Assembly: GCF_018334155.1 (NCBI RefSeq)
Contig: NZ_JAGXTP010000001.1
Span: forward strand, 1,860,001-1,924,000
From: Devosia litorisediminis
GTDB taxonomy: Bacteria > Pseudomonadota > Alphaproteobacteria > Rhizobiales > Devosiaceae
Direction of reading: 5' to 3'
DNA length: 64,000 nt
Positions within the stretch are counted from its first letter, which is position 1, and each line of letters starts with the position of its first letter. Position numbers and translations under genes: made by a program. Shown here in pieces: positions 43,226-51,095 of the stretch. Under the pieces are notes generated by a model. That model made no database searches. It was given only the letters and a program-made list of their open reading frames with translations, and was not told the origin of the DNA.

Positions 43226-43252
43226 GCCGGGGGCGGGTTTCCCGCCTTCGGC
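43226..43252 (+). terminator. Intercistronic hairpin after the binding-protein gene
   Basis: GGCGGG (43232-43237) and CCCGCC (43241-43246) with outer pairs, two of them G-T, form a roughly 12-base-pair stem with loop TTT. No T-run follows, so it probably stabilises or attenuates the message in favour of the binding protein. Confidence 0.65.
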
Positions 43253-43321
43253 ACCTAAGGTCTGGTGCAGGCGGCACAGACGGCAGGCTGACACGGCCAA
43301 ACGGCAAGCAGGGGGCAGCAG

Positions 43322-44206
43322 GTGGCGCAATCCAATCTGATACGACGCGAGCAGATCAACGGCTGGGCATTCATCATGCCCGCTTTGGTGCTGCTGGGTG
43401 TCTTCATGGTCTATCCCATCCTGTGGTCGCTCTGGATGAGTTTCCAGGTCGGGCGCGGGATGAATCTGAGTTTCGGCGGTCTGGCCAATATCATCCGGCT
43501 GACCCAGGACACGGTGTTTCAGCGGGCGCTGACCAATACGATGATCTTCCTGGCTGTCCAGGTGCCGGTCATGCTGGTGCTGGCCATGCTGTTTGCCAAT
43601 GCGCTCAACGACAGCAGGCTGTGGGGCCGCAGCATCTTCCGCACGGCGATCTTTTTGCCCTGCGTGACCTCGCTGGTGGCCTATTCGGTGATCTTCCGCT
43701 CGATGTTTGCCCAGGATGGCATCATCAACCAGATGCTGATGGCGATCCACGTCATTGCCGACCCCATTCCCTGGCTGGCCGATCCGTTCTGGGCGCGCGT
43801 TGTGGTGATCCTGGCGATCACCTGGCGCTGGACCGGCTACAACATGATTTTCTATCTCGCCGCGATGCAGAATATCGACCGCTCGATCTATGAGGCGGCG
43901 CGCATTGATGGCGTGCCGGCCTGGGCGCGCTTCTTCTACATCACCGTGCCCATGCTCAAGCCGGTGATCCTGTTCACCACCGTGATCTCCACCATCGGCA
44001 CCTTGCAGCTGTTCGACGAGGTCAATCTGATCACCCAGGGGGGACCTTCGGATTCCACGCTGACGCTGTCGCTCTACATCTACAACCTGACCTTCAAGTT
44101 CATGCCCAGCTTTGGCTACGCGGCCACGGTCAGTTACGTGATCGTGATCCTGGTGGGTATCCTGAGCTTCATTCAGTTCCTCGCGGCACGGGATAAACGC
44201 GCATGA
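43322..44206 (+). CDS. Sugar ABC transporter permease, MalF-like
   Basis: 294 aa from a GTG at 43322. Six membrane helices. The coupling-loop motif reads EAARIDGVPAWARFFYITVPMLKP (about residues 190-213), the EAA signature of CUT1 permeases. The following permease starts inside its last codon (four-base overlap). Confidence 0.93.
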   Translation: MAQSNLIRREQINGWAFIMPALVLLGVFMVYPILWSLWMSFQVGRGMNLSFGGLANIIRLTQDTVFQRALTNTMIFLAVQVPVMLVLAMLFANALNDSRLWGRSIFRTAIFLPCVTSLVAYSVIFRSMFAQDGIINQMLMAIHVIADPIPWLADPFWARVVVILAITWRWTGYNMIFYLAAMQNIDRSIYEAARIDGVPAWARFFYITVPMLKPVILFTTVISTIGTLQLFDEVNLITQGGPSDSTLTLSLYIYNLTFKFMPSFGYAATVSYVIVILVGILSFIQFLAARDKRA

Positions 44207-45021
44207 GTAACCCCCTCGCTTTGCTCAGCCGCACCGCCACCTATGCCCTGCTCACGCTGGCGGCATTCATTTCGGTGTTCCCGTTCTTCTGGATGCTCGT
44301 GGGAGCCACCAACAGCTCCAATGACATCATTCGCGGCAAGGCCACGCCCGGCACGGCCCTGTTCGAGAACATCACCACATTTGTGAACTCGGTGGATCTG
44401 CCCCGCATCCTGTTCAACTCGTTCTTCATCGCTGGCGTGGGCACCATCGCCACGCTGATCGTGGCGTCACTGGCCGGCTATGGCTTTGAGATGTTCCGCT
44501 CGAAGGCGCGTGAAAAGGTGTTCGGGGTGATGATCCTGGGCCTGTCGATCCCGTTTGCGGCGCTGATGATCCCGCTCTTCGTGATGATGGCGAGCTTCAA
44601 GATGATCAACACCTATCAGGCGATCATCCTGCCCACCGTGGCCTCGATCTTCATCATCTTCTACTTCCGCCAGGCCACCAAGGCGTTCCCGACCGAGTTG
44701 CGTGATGCAGCCAAGGTCGACGGGCTCAAGGAATGGCAGATCTTCTTTTTCATCTACATGCCGGTGATGCGCTCGACCTATGCGGCGGCGACCATCATCG
44801 TGTTCATGGCCAATTGGAACAATTACCTGTGGCCGCTCATCGTGCTGCAGACCAATGACATGAAAACCCTCACCCTAGTGGTGGCGGGCCTGACATCGGC
44901 CTACACGCCCGATTTCGGTGTCGTCATGGTTGGTTCGATAACGGCCACCCTCCCCACCCTGATCATCTTCTTCCTGCTCCAGCGTCGCTTCGTCGAAGGC
45001 ATGCTGGGCGCGGTCAAATAA
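44203..45021 (+). CDS. Sugar ABC transporter permease, MalG-like
   Basis: 272 aa. Six membrane helices; the EAA-type loop is [24 protein letters not shown] (about residues 167-190). Partner of the previous permease. The ATPase gene follows eleven bases after the stop. Confidence 0.93.
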   Translation: MSNPLALLSRTATYALLTLAAFISVFPFFWMLVGATNSSNDIIRGKATPGTALFENITTFVNSVDLPRILFNSFFIAGVGTIATLIVASLAGYGFEMFRSKAREKVFGVMILGLSIPFAALMIPLFVMMASFKMINTYQAIILPTVASIFIIFYFRQATKAFPTELRDAAKVDGLKEWQIFFFIYMPVMRSTYAAATIIVFMANWNNYLWPLIVLQTNDMKTLTLVVAGLTSAYTPDFGVVMVGSITATLPTLIIFFLLQRRFVEGMLGAVK

Positions 45022-45032
45022 GGTTCAAAATC

Positions 45033-46121
45033 ATGAGCAGCTTGAAGCTTAGAGGCGTGCGCAAATCCTATGGCACCGTCGAGGTGATCCGGGGGATTGA
45101 TCTGGACATTGCGGCCAAGGAATTCGTGGTGTTTGTCGGTCCGTCGGGATGCGGCAAGTCCACCCTGTTGCGCATGATTGCCGGGCTCGAGGCGATCACC
45201 GCGGGTGATCTCGACATCGGTGGCCAGCGAATGAACGATGTCGATCCATCCAAGCGCGGCATCGCCATGGTGTTCCAGTCCTATGCGCTTTATCCGCATA
45301 TGACGGTGCGCGACAATATGGGCTTTGCGCTGCGCTTTGCGGGTGTGGCCAAGGACAAGATAGCCAGCCAGGTCGATGAAGCCGCCCGCATTCTGGCGCT
45401 GGAGCCCCTGCTGGACCGCTTCCCCAAGGAGCTCTCGGGCGGGCAGCGCCAGCGCGTCGCGATCGGCCGCGCCATTGTGCGCAATCCGGAAGTGTTCCTG
45501 TTTGACGAACCGCTGTCGAACCTGGACGCCGAGTTGCGCGTGCATATGCGCATCGAGATCGCGCGGCTGCACAAGGAACTCAAGACCACCATGGTCTATG
45601 TGACCCATGATCAGGTCGAGGCCATGACACTGGCCGATACGATCGTGGTGCTGCGTGATGGCATTATCGAGCAGGTCGGCAAGCCACTGGAGCTCTATGA
45701 CGATCCTGCCAACCTGTTCGTGGCCGGCTTTATCGGCTCGCCCAAGATGAACCTGATGGCGGGCGTTGTAACGGCATCGGGCAACGGATCGGTTACGGTT
45801 GAGCTGACCCATCAGGGCAAGGCGCAGGTTACCCTGCCCGTCTCCGACACGCCGCCGGCTGTCGGTGCGGCGGTGACCATGGGTGTGCGGCCTGAGCACT
45901 TCGGCCTTGAAGGCGCCGGCGGCGCTGAAATGAGCGTCAACATTGACGTTGCTGAGCATCTGGGCGCGACCAGCTATATCTACGCCAACACCAAATCGGG
46001 CGAACAGATCATCATCGAGCGTGAAGAGTCTCGCCACGAGCATGATCGCGAAAGCATCACGGTCTCAATCGATACGGCCAAGGCCTATCTGTTCGACGAC
46101 AAGGGCCAGCGCGTCCGCTAG
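45033..46121 (+). CDS. Sugar ABC transporter ATP-binding protein (UgpC/MsmK-like)
   Basis: 362 aa. Walker [10 protein letters not shown] (about residues 36-44), signature [15 protein letters not shown], Walker [14 protein letters not shown]-loop VTHDQ, and a C-terminal TOBE/MalK-like regulatory domain (about residues 240-362). Completes a CUT1 importer for a sugar or polyol. Confidence 0.95.
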   Translation: MSSLKLRGVRKSYGTVEVIRGIDLDIAAKEFVVFVGPSGCGKSTLLRMIAGLEAITAGDLDIGGQRMNDVDPSKRGIAMVFQSYALYPHMTVRDNMGFALRFAGVAKDKIASQVDEAARILALEPLLDRFPKELSGGQRQRVAIGRAIVRNPEVFLFDEPLSNLDAELRVHMRIEIARLHKELKTTMVYVTHDQVEAMTLADTIVVLRDGIIEQVGKPLELYDDPANLFVAGFIGSPKMNLMAGVVTASGNGSVTVELTHQGKAQVTLPVSDTPPAVGAAVTMGVRPEHFGLEGAGGAEMSVNIDVAEHLGATSYIYANTKSGEQIIIEREESRHEHDRESITVSIDTAKAYLFDDKGQRVR

Positions 46122-46190
46122 CGCTGCGCCAATCAGTTTTCCAATCCCGGCGCTTGGCCGGACTTCTATTCGTTACAAAGGACCATTTTC

Positions 46191-48197
46191 ATGGCTGAGA
46201 AAATTCGCTGGGGCATTATCGGACCCGGCAGCATCGCCAAGGCGTTTTTTGGTGGCGCCAACGACTCCCGGCACGGGGTTGTGGCGGCCATTGCGACGCG
46301 CGATCCGAGCAAGCCGAACCTGGCTACAGACTTCCCCGGCATTCGCGTGGTCAAGGGTTACGACGCGCTGCTCGCCGATCCCGAGATCGACGCGGTCTAT
46401 ATCGCCGTACCCCATACCGGCCACGCCGAATGGGCGATCAAGGCGGCCGAAGCGGGCAAGCACGTGCTGGTCGAAAAGCCCTTCGCGCTGTCCGCCTTCG
46501 AGATCGGCGCCGTGCTGCATGCCCACAAGCAGGCAGGTACCTTTGCAGGCGAAGCCTTCATGTATCGCCTGCACCCGCAGACCGCCAAGCTGATCGAACT
46601 GCTTAAATCGGGCGTCATTGGTGACGTGCGGATGATTCAGTCGAGCTTTGGCTTCTCGATGGGCAAGTTCCAGCCCGAGCACCGGCTGTTCGCCTCCAAG
46701 CTGGCCGGCGGCGGCATTCTTGATGTCGGCGGCTATCCCGTCTCGATGGCCCGGCTGATTGCCGGCACTGCCATGGGCAAGCCCTTCGCCGATCCGGTCA
46801 AGGTCGCTGGCACCGCCAAGCTCAATGCCGAAGGCACGGATGACTGGGCCGCGGCTGTACTGACCTTCGAAAACGGCATAGTGGCGCAGGTCTCCTGCGC
46901 AGTGATGGCCAATCTGGACAATGTGCTGCGCATTCACGGTGCCGATGGCCGTATCGAGGTGCCTGACTTCTGGTTTGCCGGTGGCGACCGCACCAAGGGT
47001 GTCGGCAAGATCGACATCATCAAGGACGGCAAGACTGAAACGGTCAGCGTGGGCGAAGAGCGCCACGTCTATTCGTTCGAGGTCGATGCCGCCTCTGAGG
47101 CCATCCTCGCCAGGCGGCAGGAACTGACTGAGCCAGGCATGAGCTGGAATGACACTCTGGGCAATGCCCGGGTGCTCGATCAGTGGCGTCGCGATGCCGG
47201 GATCGAGTTCTCGGTCGAAACCAGCGCCAACCGCGTCAACACGCTGGCCAATCGCCCGCTGGGCGCCAATCAGGGCGTCATTCCCAAGCGTTCCATTCCA
47301 GGTCTTGGCAAGCAGGCCTCGACCGTGGCGCTGGGCTTTGAGGACTTCAAGAGCTTCGCGTCAGGCGCCATCCTGCTCGACGCATTCTGGGAGCGTGGCG
47401 GCAATATCTTTGACACCGCCTTTGTCTATGGCGGCGGCTATACCGAAAAGCTCTATGGCGAGTGGCACAGCAATCGCGGCACGCGCGAAGGCTCGGTGCT
47501 GATCGGCAAGGGTGCGCATAGCCCGCTGTGCTATCCCGACGTGATCGCCAAGCAGCTGACCCAGTCGCTGGACCGGTTGCAGACCGACTATGTCGATATC
47601 TACTTCATGCACCGCGACAATCTCGATGTCCCGGTTGGCGAGTTCGTCGACGCCATGGATGCCGAGGTCAAGAATGGCCGCATTCGCGGACCATTCGGTG
47701 GCTCCAACTGGACCCGGGAGCGCTTTGACGAGGCCGTGGCCTATGCCGAACGCACCGGCAAGACCAAGCCGATGGCACTGTCCAACAATTTCGCGCTGTC
47801 CGAAATGCTGGAGCCGATTTGGGATGGCTGCGTCACCTCGGCCTCGGACGACTGGAAAAAGTGGCTGACCGACACCCAGACCACCAATTTCTCCTGGTCC
47901 AGTCAGGGCCGTGGCTTCTTTACCGACCGTGCCGGTCGCGACAAGACCGACAATGAAGAGCTGGTCCGCTGCTGGTACAATGACAAGAACTTTGCCCGTC
48001 GCGACCGTGCGATCGAGCTGGCCGAAAAGATCGGTCACAATCCGATCCACGTCGCGCTGGCCTTCGTTCTGGCCCAGCCCTTCCCGTCCATCCCGCTGAT
48101 TGGGCCCCGCACACTGGGCGAACTCGACGATAGCCTCTTGGCCTTCGACATCAAGCTGACCCCTGAACAGGTAGCCTGGCTCGATCACGGCAACTAG
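46191..48197 (+). CDS. Gfo/Idh/MocA oxidoreductase - aldo/keto reductase fusion
   Basis: 668 aa, two complete domains in one frame. Residues 1-335 are a Gfo/Idh/MocA enzyme: Rossmann IRWGIIGPGSIAKAF at 5-19, and EKP at 95-97 with the catalytic-region Lys. Residues about 360-668 are an aldo/keto reductase: IFDTAFVYGG (Asp and Tyr), VLIGKGAH (Lys) and YFMHRDN (His) give the AKR tetrad, and PLIGPRTLGELDDSL is the cofactor-binding C-terminal motif. Both use NAD(P)H and suggest sequential oxidation and reduction of a sugar or inositol-like compound imported by the ABC system. Confidence 0.93.
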   Translation: MAEKIRWGIIGPGSIAKAFFGGANDSRHGVVAAIATRDPSKPNLATDFPGIRVVKGYDALLADPEIDAVYIAVPHTGHAEWAIKAAEAGKHVLVEKPFALSAFEIGAVLHAHKQAGTFAGEAFMYRLHPQTAKLIELLKSGVIGDVRMIQSSFGFSMGKFQPEHRLFASKLAGGGILDVGGYPVSMARLIAGTAMGKPFADPVKVAGTAKLNAEGTDDWAAAVLTFENGIVAQVSCAVMANLDNVLRIHGADGRIEVPDFWFAGGDRTKGVGKIDIIKDGKTETVSVGEERHVYSFEVDAASEAILARRQELTEPGMSWNDTLGNARVLDQWRRDAGIEFSVETSANRVNTLANRPLGANQGVIPKRSIPGLGKQASTVALGFEDFKSFASGAILLDAFWERGGNIFDTAFVYGGGYTEKLYGEWHSNRGTREGSVLIGKGAHSPLCYPDVIAKQLTQSLDRLQTDYVDIYFMHRDNLDVPVGEFVDAMDAEVKNGRIRGPFGGSNWTRERFDEAVAYAERTGKTKPMALSNNFALSEMLEPIWDGCVTSASDDWKKWLTDTQTTNFSWSSQGRGFFTDRAGRDKTDNEELVRCWYNDKNFARRDRAIELAEKIGHNPIHVALAFVLAQPFPSIPLIGPRTLGELDDSLLAFDIKLTPEQVAWLDHGN

Positions 48198-48214
48198 CGG
48201 TTCCTCCCTGCCGG

Positions 48215-48234
48215 CCTTCCCTCACGGGGGAAGG
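48215..48234 (+). terminator. Hairpin after the fusion gene
   Basis: Seven-base-pair stem CCTTCCC (48215-48221) and GGGAAGG (48228-48234), six-base loop, 18 bases after the stop. No clear T-run follows, so the terminator role is tentative. Confidence 0.5.
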
Positions 48235-48497
48235 TCAGGTGGGAGCAACAAACCAGCATGGCAGGCGAAAGACCGCCTTCCGGTCCAGCAAAAAAGCCCC
48301 CAATCTTGTGCTTCTTATCCCCGTGGCCAATGGCTGCGCATATAGTTCTGTCATTGCCTGCGTCAGAGCCCAGTCATGACGAGTGATGCGCGCAGGGACT
48401 GCCGGGGATGGGAGGTCGCTCCCGTCACGCGGGGGAAATGTGTGCTGCCTCGGTCTGCAATACGGCCAGCCATGCCCGACCCGTGCAAAGCCCCGGC

Positions 48498-48561
48498 GTG
48501 ATGGCGAGGCGGCTGTCTCACTTTCACTTTATACCCTTGGAGGCAGCCGCCTCGCCATCGC
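48498..48561. repeat. Long inverted repeat (18-bp arms, 28-base loop)
   Basis: Arms GATGGCGAGGCGGCTG (48500-48515) and CAGCCGCCTCGCCATC (48544-48559) pair perfectly over 16 bases, and the pairing can extend through one wobble to 48498/48561. The loop is pyrimidine/A-rich. It is not a simple terminator (no T-run) and lies 150 bases upstream of the riboswitch. Confidence 0.75.
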
Positions 48562-48706
48562 AGCTCGATAACCGCATTCAGGCGGCGCTTTCGCGCGACC
48601 AATTTCCTGGATGGGCCAGCAAGACGCACGGTTACAGCCATGTAGCTACTTGTCGGCGCCCGGGCCCTCCCCTATGTTCGGCGCTGCGGAACGATAATTT
48701 CGCAAT

Positions 48707-48841
48707 GTTCTCAGGGCGGGGTGCAATTCCCCACCGGCGGTAAAGGCGGCGACGCCAAGCCCGCGAGCGCTTCGTGCAAGCGAAGGTCAGCAGATCCGGT
48801 GTAACTCCGGAGCCGACGGTATAGTCCGGATGAAAGAGAAC
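48707..48841 (+). ncRNA. FMN riboswitch (RFN element)
   Basis: The conserved RFN core is plain: GGGCGGGGTGCAATTCCCC (48714-48732) then ACCGGCGGTA, AGCCCGCGAGCG, GGTCAGCAGATCCGGT, AACTCCGGAGCCGACGGTATAGTCCGGATGAAAGAGAAC. The P1 stem is closed by GTTCTC (48707-48712) and GAGAAC (48836-48841). It binds FMN and lowers expression of the ribN gene that follows 111 bases downstream. Confidence 0.96.
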
Positions 48842-48911
48842 GGGACCAACGCTGGCACGCCCCGCGTTCGCACCCTTTTAAGGGCCGGGCCGCGGGCGTT
48901 GGCGAGACTTC

Positions 48912-48938
48912 CCGTAACCCTGAGGAAACTGGTTACGG
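48912..48938 (+). promoter_or_regulatory. Hairpin abutting the ribN ribosome site (riboswitch expression platform)
   Basis: CCGTAACC (48912-48919) pairs with GGTTACGG (48931-48938), and the stem's 3' arm includes the first two bases of GGAAAGGA (48937-48944), the ribN ribosome site. No T-run follows, which favours translational over transcriptional control. Confidence 0.6.
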
Positions 48939-48952
48939 AAAGGACTTTTGTA

Positions 48953-49930
48953 ATGAACCACGTTTCCTCGTCTACCCAACATAGCGCTGTCACAGGCGCC
49001 CTGTTCATGGTGGTGGCAAGCCTTGCCTTCGCCGGCACCAACGTGCTGCAATCGGCGCTGCCAACGCCAGTGGAATATGGCGGCTATGGCATGAGCTCGA
49101 CCGGCATGGCGTTCTGGCAATATGTCATCGCCTCGGTCCTGGCCCTACCGCTCATCATGCGCATCGGGGTGCACAATCTGCGCACCAAACACCCGGTATT
49201 GCATGGGGTTCGTGCCTTTGTGTCGGCGCTGGGCGTACACGTGTTCGTCTACGGCTTCGCCTCGGGCGTGCCGATCTGGCAGATGGTCACCCTGCTCGCC
49301 ACCGGCCCGCTCTTCATCATTCTGGGCTCAACGCTGTTCCTCGGCGAACGCGCCTCGACCGCTCGTATTGGCGCGGGCCTGGTCGGCTTTGTCGGTGCCA
49401 TCATCGTCTCCGGTGTCGGCGTCGAGGGGCTCAGCGCCTATACGCTGATCCCAATTGCGGCCGCCGCGCTGTGGGCGACCACCGACGTGCTGACCAAATA
49501 TCTGTCGCGCACTGAATCGCCGGAAACGCTGACCGTGTCGCTATTGGTGCTGGTCACGCCCAATCACCTGCTGATCCTACTGGCCGTGAACGCCTTCGCC
49601 TGGCTGGCGCCGACGCTGGTCCCCAACGGGCTGGCCACCGGCTTCCCCTTCGCCCTGCCCTCCGGCACCGGGCTGTGGCTGTTGCTGCTGTTGGGCGGGT
49701 TGACGGCAGCCGCGCAATATCTGCTCAGCATCGCCTACAAGGTCGCCGACGCGACCTATCTGCAGCCATTTGGCGATCTCAAGGTGCCGCTGAGCGGTCT
49801 GCTGGGCTGGATTGTTCTCAGCCAGGCCCCATCGATCTGGTTCTGGCCCGGGTCGATCCTGATCCTGGCGGCGTCGACCTTCATTCTGTGGAATGAATCG
49901 CAGAACCGCCAGAAACTCAGCATGGCCTGA
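48953..49930 (+). CDS. ribN: RibN-type riboflavin transporter (DMT/EamA family)
   Basis: 325 aa from ATG 48953, eight bases after GGAAAGGA; an upstream open frame runs through the riboswitch and is not used. About ten membrane helices in two EamA halves; ALFMVVASLAFAGTNVLQSAL and ALWATTDVLTKYLSRTES mark the half boundaries. Members of this group in rhizobia (RibN) import riboflavin and are placed under FMN riboswitches. The riboswitch strongly supports this call. Confidence 0.92.
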   Translation: MNHVSSSTQHSAVTGALFMVVASLAFAGTNVLQSALPTPVEYGGYGMSSTGMAFWQYVIASVLALPLIMRIGVHNLRTKHPVLHGVRAFVSALGVHVFVYGFASGVPIWQMVTLLATGPLFIILGSTLFLGERASTARIGAGLVGFVGAIIVSGVGVEGLSAYTLIPIAAAALWATTDVLTKYLSRTESPETLTVSLLVLVTPNHLLILLAVNAFAWLAPTLVPNGLATGFPFALPSGTGLWLLLLLGGLTAAAQYLLSIAYKVADATYLQPFGDLKVPLSGLLGWIVLSQAPSIWFWPGSILILAASTFILWNESQNRQKLSMA

Positions 49931-49940
49931 TATGCCAAGG

Positions 49941-49965
49941 GGGTCGCCAACAGGCGGCCCTTTTT
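49941..49965 (+). terminator. Intrinsic terminator after ribN
   Basis: Stem GGGTCGCC (49941-49948) and GGCGGCCC (49953-49960) with one G-T pair, loop AACA, followed by five T. Confidence 0.88.
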
Positions 49966-50059
49966 CATGCCCAGTTGTCCCCGCGCGGTGGGCATATTGT
50001 ATTCTGCTGGTGACCGGTTCAACGGGGTCCACCAGGGCATCGTGTTTCATTCCAACTTT

Positions 50060-50073
50060 GGAACAGGCTTTCC
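50060..50073. promoter_or_regulatory. IolR-type operator GGAA-N6-TTCC upstream of the RpiR gene
   Basis: GGAACAGGCTTTCC. It overlaps a second palindrome TTCCAA-CT-TTGGAA at 50050-50063. It lies directly upstream of the RpiR-family gene, suggesting autoregulation. Two related sites occur at 50989 and 58149. Confidence 0.72.
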
Positions 50074-50085
50074 AAAAGGACTTGA

Positions 50086-50976
50086 ATGCTGGAGCAGTTT
50101 GGGGAAGATGGCGGCGCAATAGCGAGGACCCGCATGTCTGAAGTCACCGCCACAGCCGAGCCACCGCAGGATTTTGATGCCCTGCGCACCGCGATTATCG
50201 AGCGCAAGAGCGAACTGCCCAAGCGGTTGAGCCAGGTCGCGGCCTATGCGCTGGATAACCCCGACGAGATCGCCTTTGGCACGGCAGCCAGCATTGCCCT
50301 GTTAGCCAATGTGCAACCGTCAACGCTGGTGCGCTTTGCCCAGCATTTCGGGTTTGACGGCTTTTCCGGCCTGCAATTGCTGTTCCGCGCCCGATTGAGG
50401 GAGCGCACCTCATCCTATGACGACCGGCTCAAGGCGCTAGAAGCCGGCGACACCACAATTGCCGAGAGCACCAGCCTGCTCAACGGCTTTCTGGCTGCCG
50501 GGCACCGATCCATTGACGCCATTGCCGCCGCCGTGGATCCCGATCAGCTGGAACGTGCGGTGACGCTGCTGGCAGGTGCCGACACCATTTATCTGATCGC
50601 CAAGCGCCGCTCCTACCCCATCACCAATTACATGGCCTACGCCTTTGGCAAGCTGCGGGTGAAGTGCCAGTTGGTCGGCACCTCTGCGGGGACCGATGAT
50701 GACCTGCTGGCCATGGCCACACCGCAAGATGCTGCCTTCGCCATCAGTTACGCCCCCTATGCTTCTGAAAGCGCGGCGCAGGCGCGGGCGCTGGCGGCGC
50801 GCGACATCCCGGTGGTGTCGCTGACCGACTCGGCTTTTTCGCCACTGGCAGAGTGCTCCCAGGAATGGTTCGAGGTGGTCGAGGCCGACCATGCCGGTTT
50901 CCGCTCGTTATCGGCGAGCATGGCCTTTGCCATGGCGCTGACGGTTAGCATTGCGGAAAAGCGGCGCCGGGGCTGA
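50086..50976 (+). CDS. iolR: MurR/RpiR family regulator, probable inositol regulator IolR
   Basis: 296 aa from ATG 50086 (AAGGA five bases upstream), or 280 from ATG 50134 (GAGGA upstream). N-terminal HTH_6 (about residues 30-105: ERKSELPKRLSQVAAYALDNP and QPSTLVRFAQHFGFDGFSGLQLLFRARLRE). C-terminal SIS domain (about residues 145-285) for a sugar-phosphate effector: DTIYLIAKRRSYPITNYMAYAFGKL. It starts the iol block and is likely a repressor relieved by an inositol-derived phosphate. Confidence 0.9.
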   Translation: MLEQFGEDGGAIARTRMSEVTATAEPPQDFDALRTAIIERKSELPKRLSQVAAYALDNPDEIAFGTAASIALLANVQPSTLVRFAQHFGFDGFSGLQLLFRARLRERTSSYDDRLKALEAGDTTIAESTSLLNGFLAAGHRSIDAIAAAVDPDQLERAVTLLAGADTIYLIAKRRSYPITNYMAYAFGKLRVKCQLVGTSAGTDDDLLAMATPQDAAFAISYAPYASESAAQARALAARDIPVVSLTDSAFSPLAECSQEWFEVVEADHAGFRSLSASMAFAMALTVSIAEKRRRG

Positions 50977-50986
50977 CATTCCACAA

Positions 50987-51004
50987 ATAGAACGCGCGTT
51001 CTAT
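50987..51004. promoter_or_regulatory. Perfect 18-base palindrome, IolR-type operator upstream of iolC
   Basis: ATAGAACGCGCGTTCTAT. Its core AGAA-N6-TTCT (50989-51002) is the same form as the sites at 50060 and 58149. A degenerate copy GGAA-N6-TTTC lies 30 bases further on (51019-51032), three helical turns away. Confidence 0.75.
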
Positions 51005-51095
51005 ATTGACGAAGCGCCGGAACCTATGTTTCATAATCGGCATCCAGATCGCTGGATGAAGACTGATTGGCCGTTGGCCGCATGGGAGGATCGCC

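Larger units (their letters stand above)
48198..48706. other. Hairpin-rich spacer without a supported gene
   Basis: 509 bases. Two inverted repeats stand out: CCTTCCC/GGGAAGG at 48215-48234 (a likely terminator after the fusion gene) and a long one at 48498-48561 described separately. The short open frames here are low-quality and overlap these repeats. The upstream promoter for the riboswitch leader should lie between about 48562 and 48700. Confidence 0.6.

Noticed and set aside
41918..43750. 610-codon open frame on the minus strand
   Set aside because: Antisense to the sugar-binding protein and permease genes, with composition and no recognisable domain, so it is a GC-rich shadow frame.
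48363..48743. Short open frames in the spacer before the riboswitch
   Set aside because: They run across inverted repeats and the riboswitch start, with no ribosome site or family similarity.
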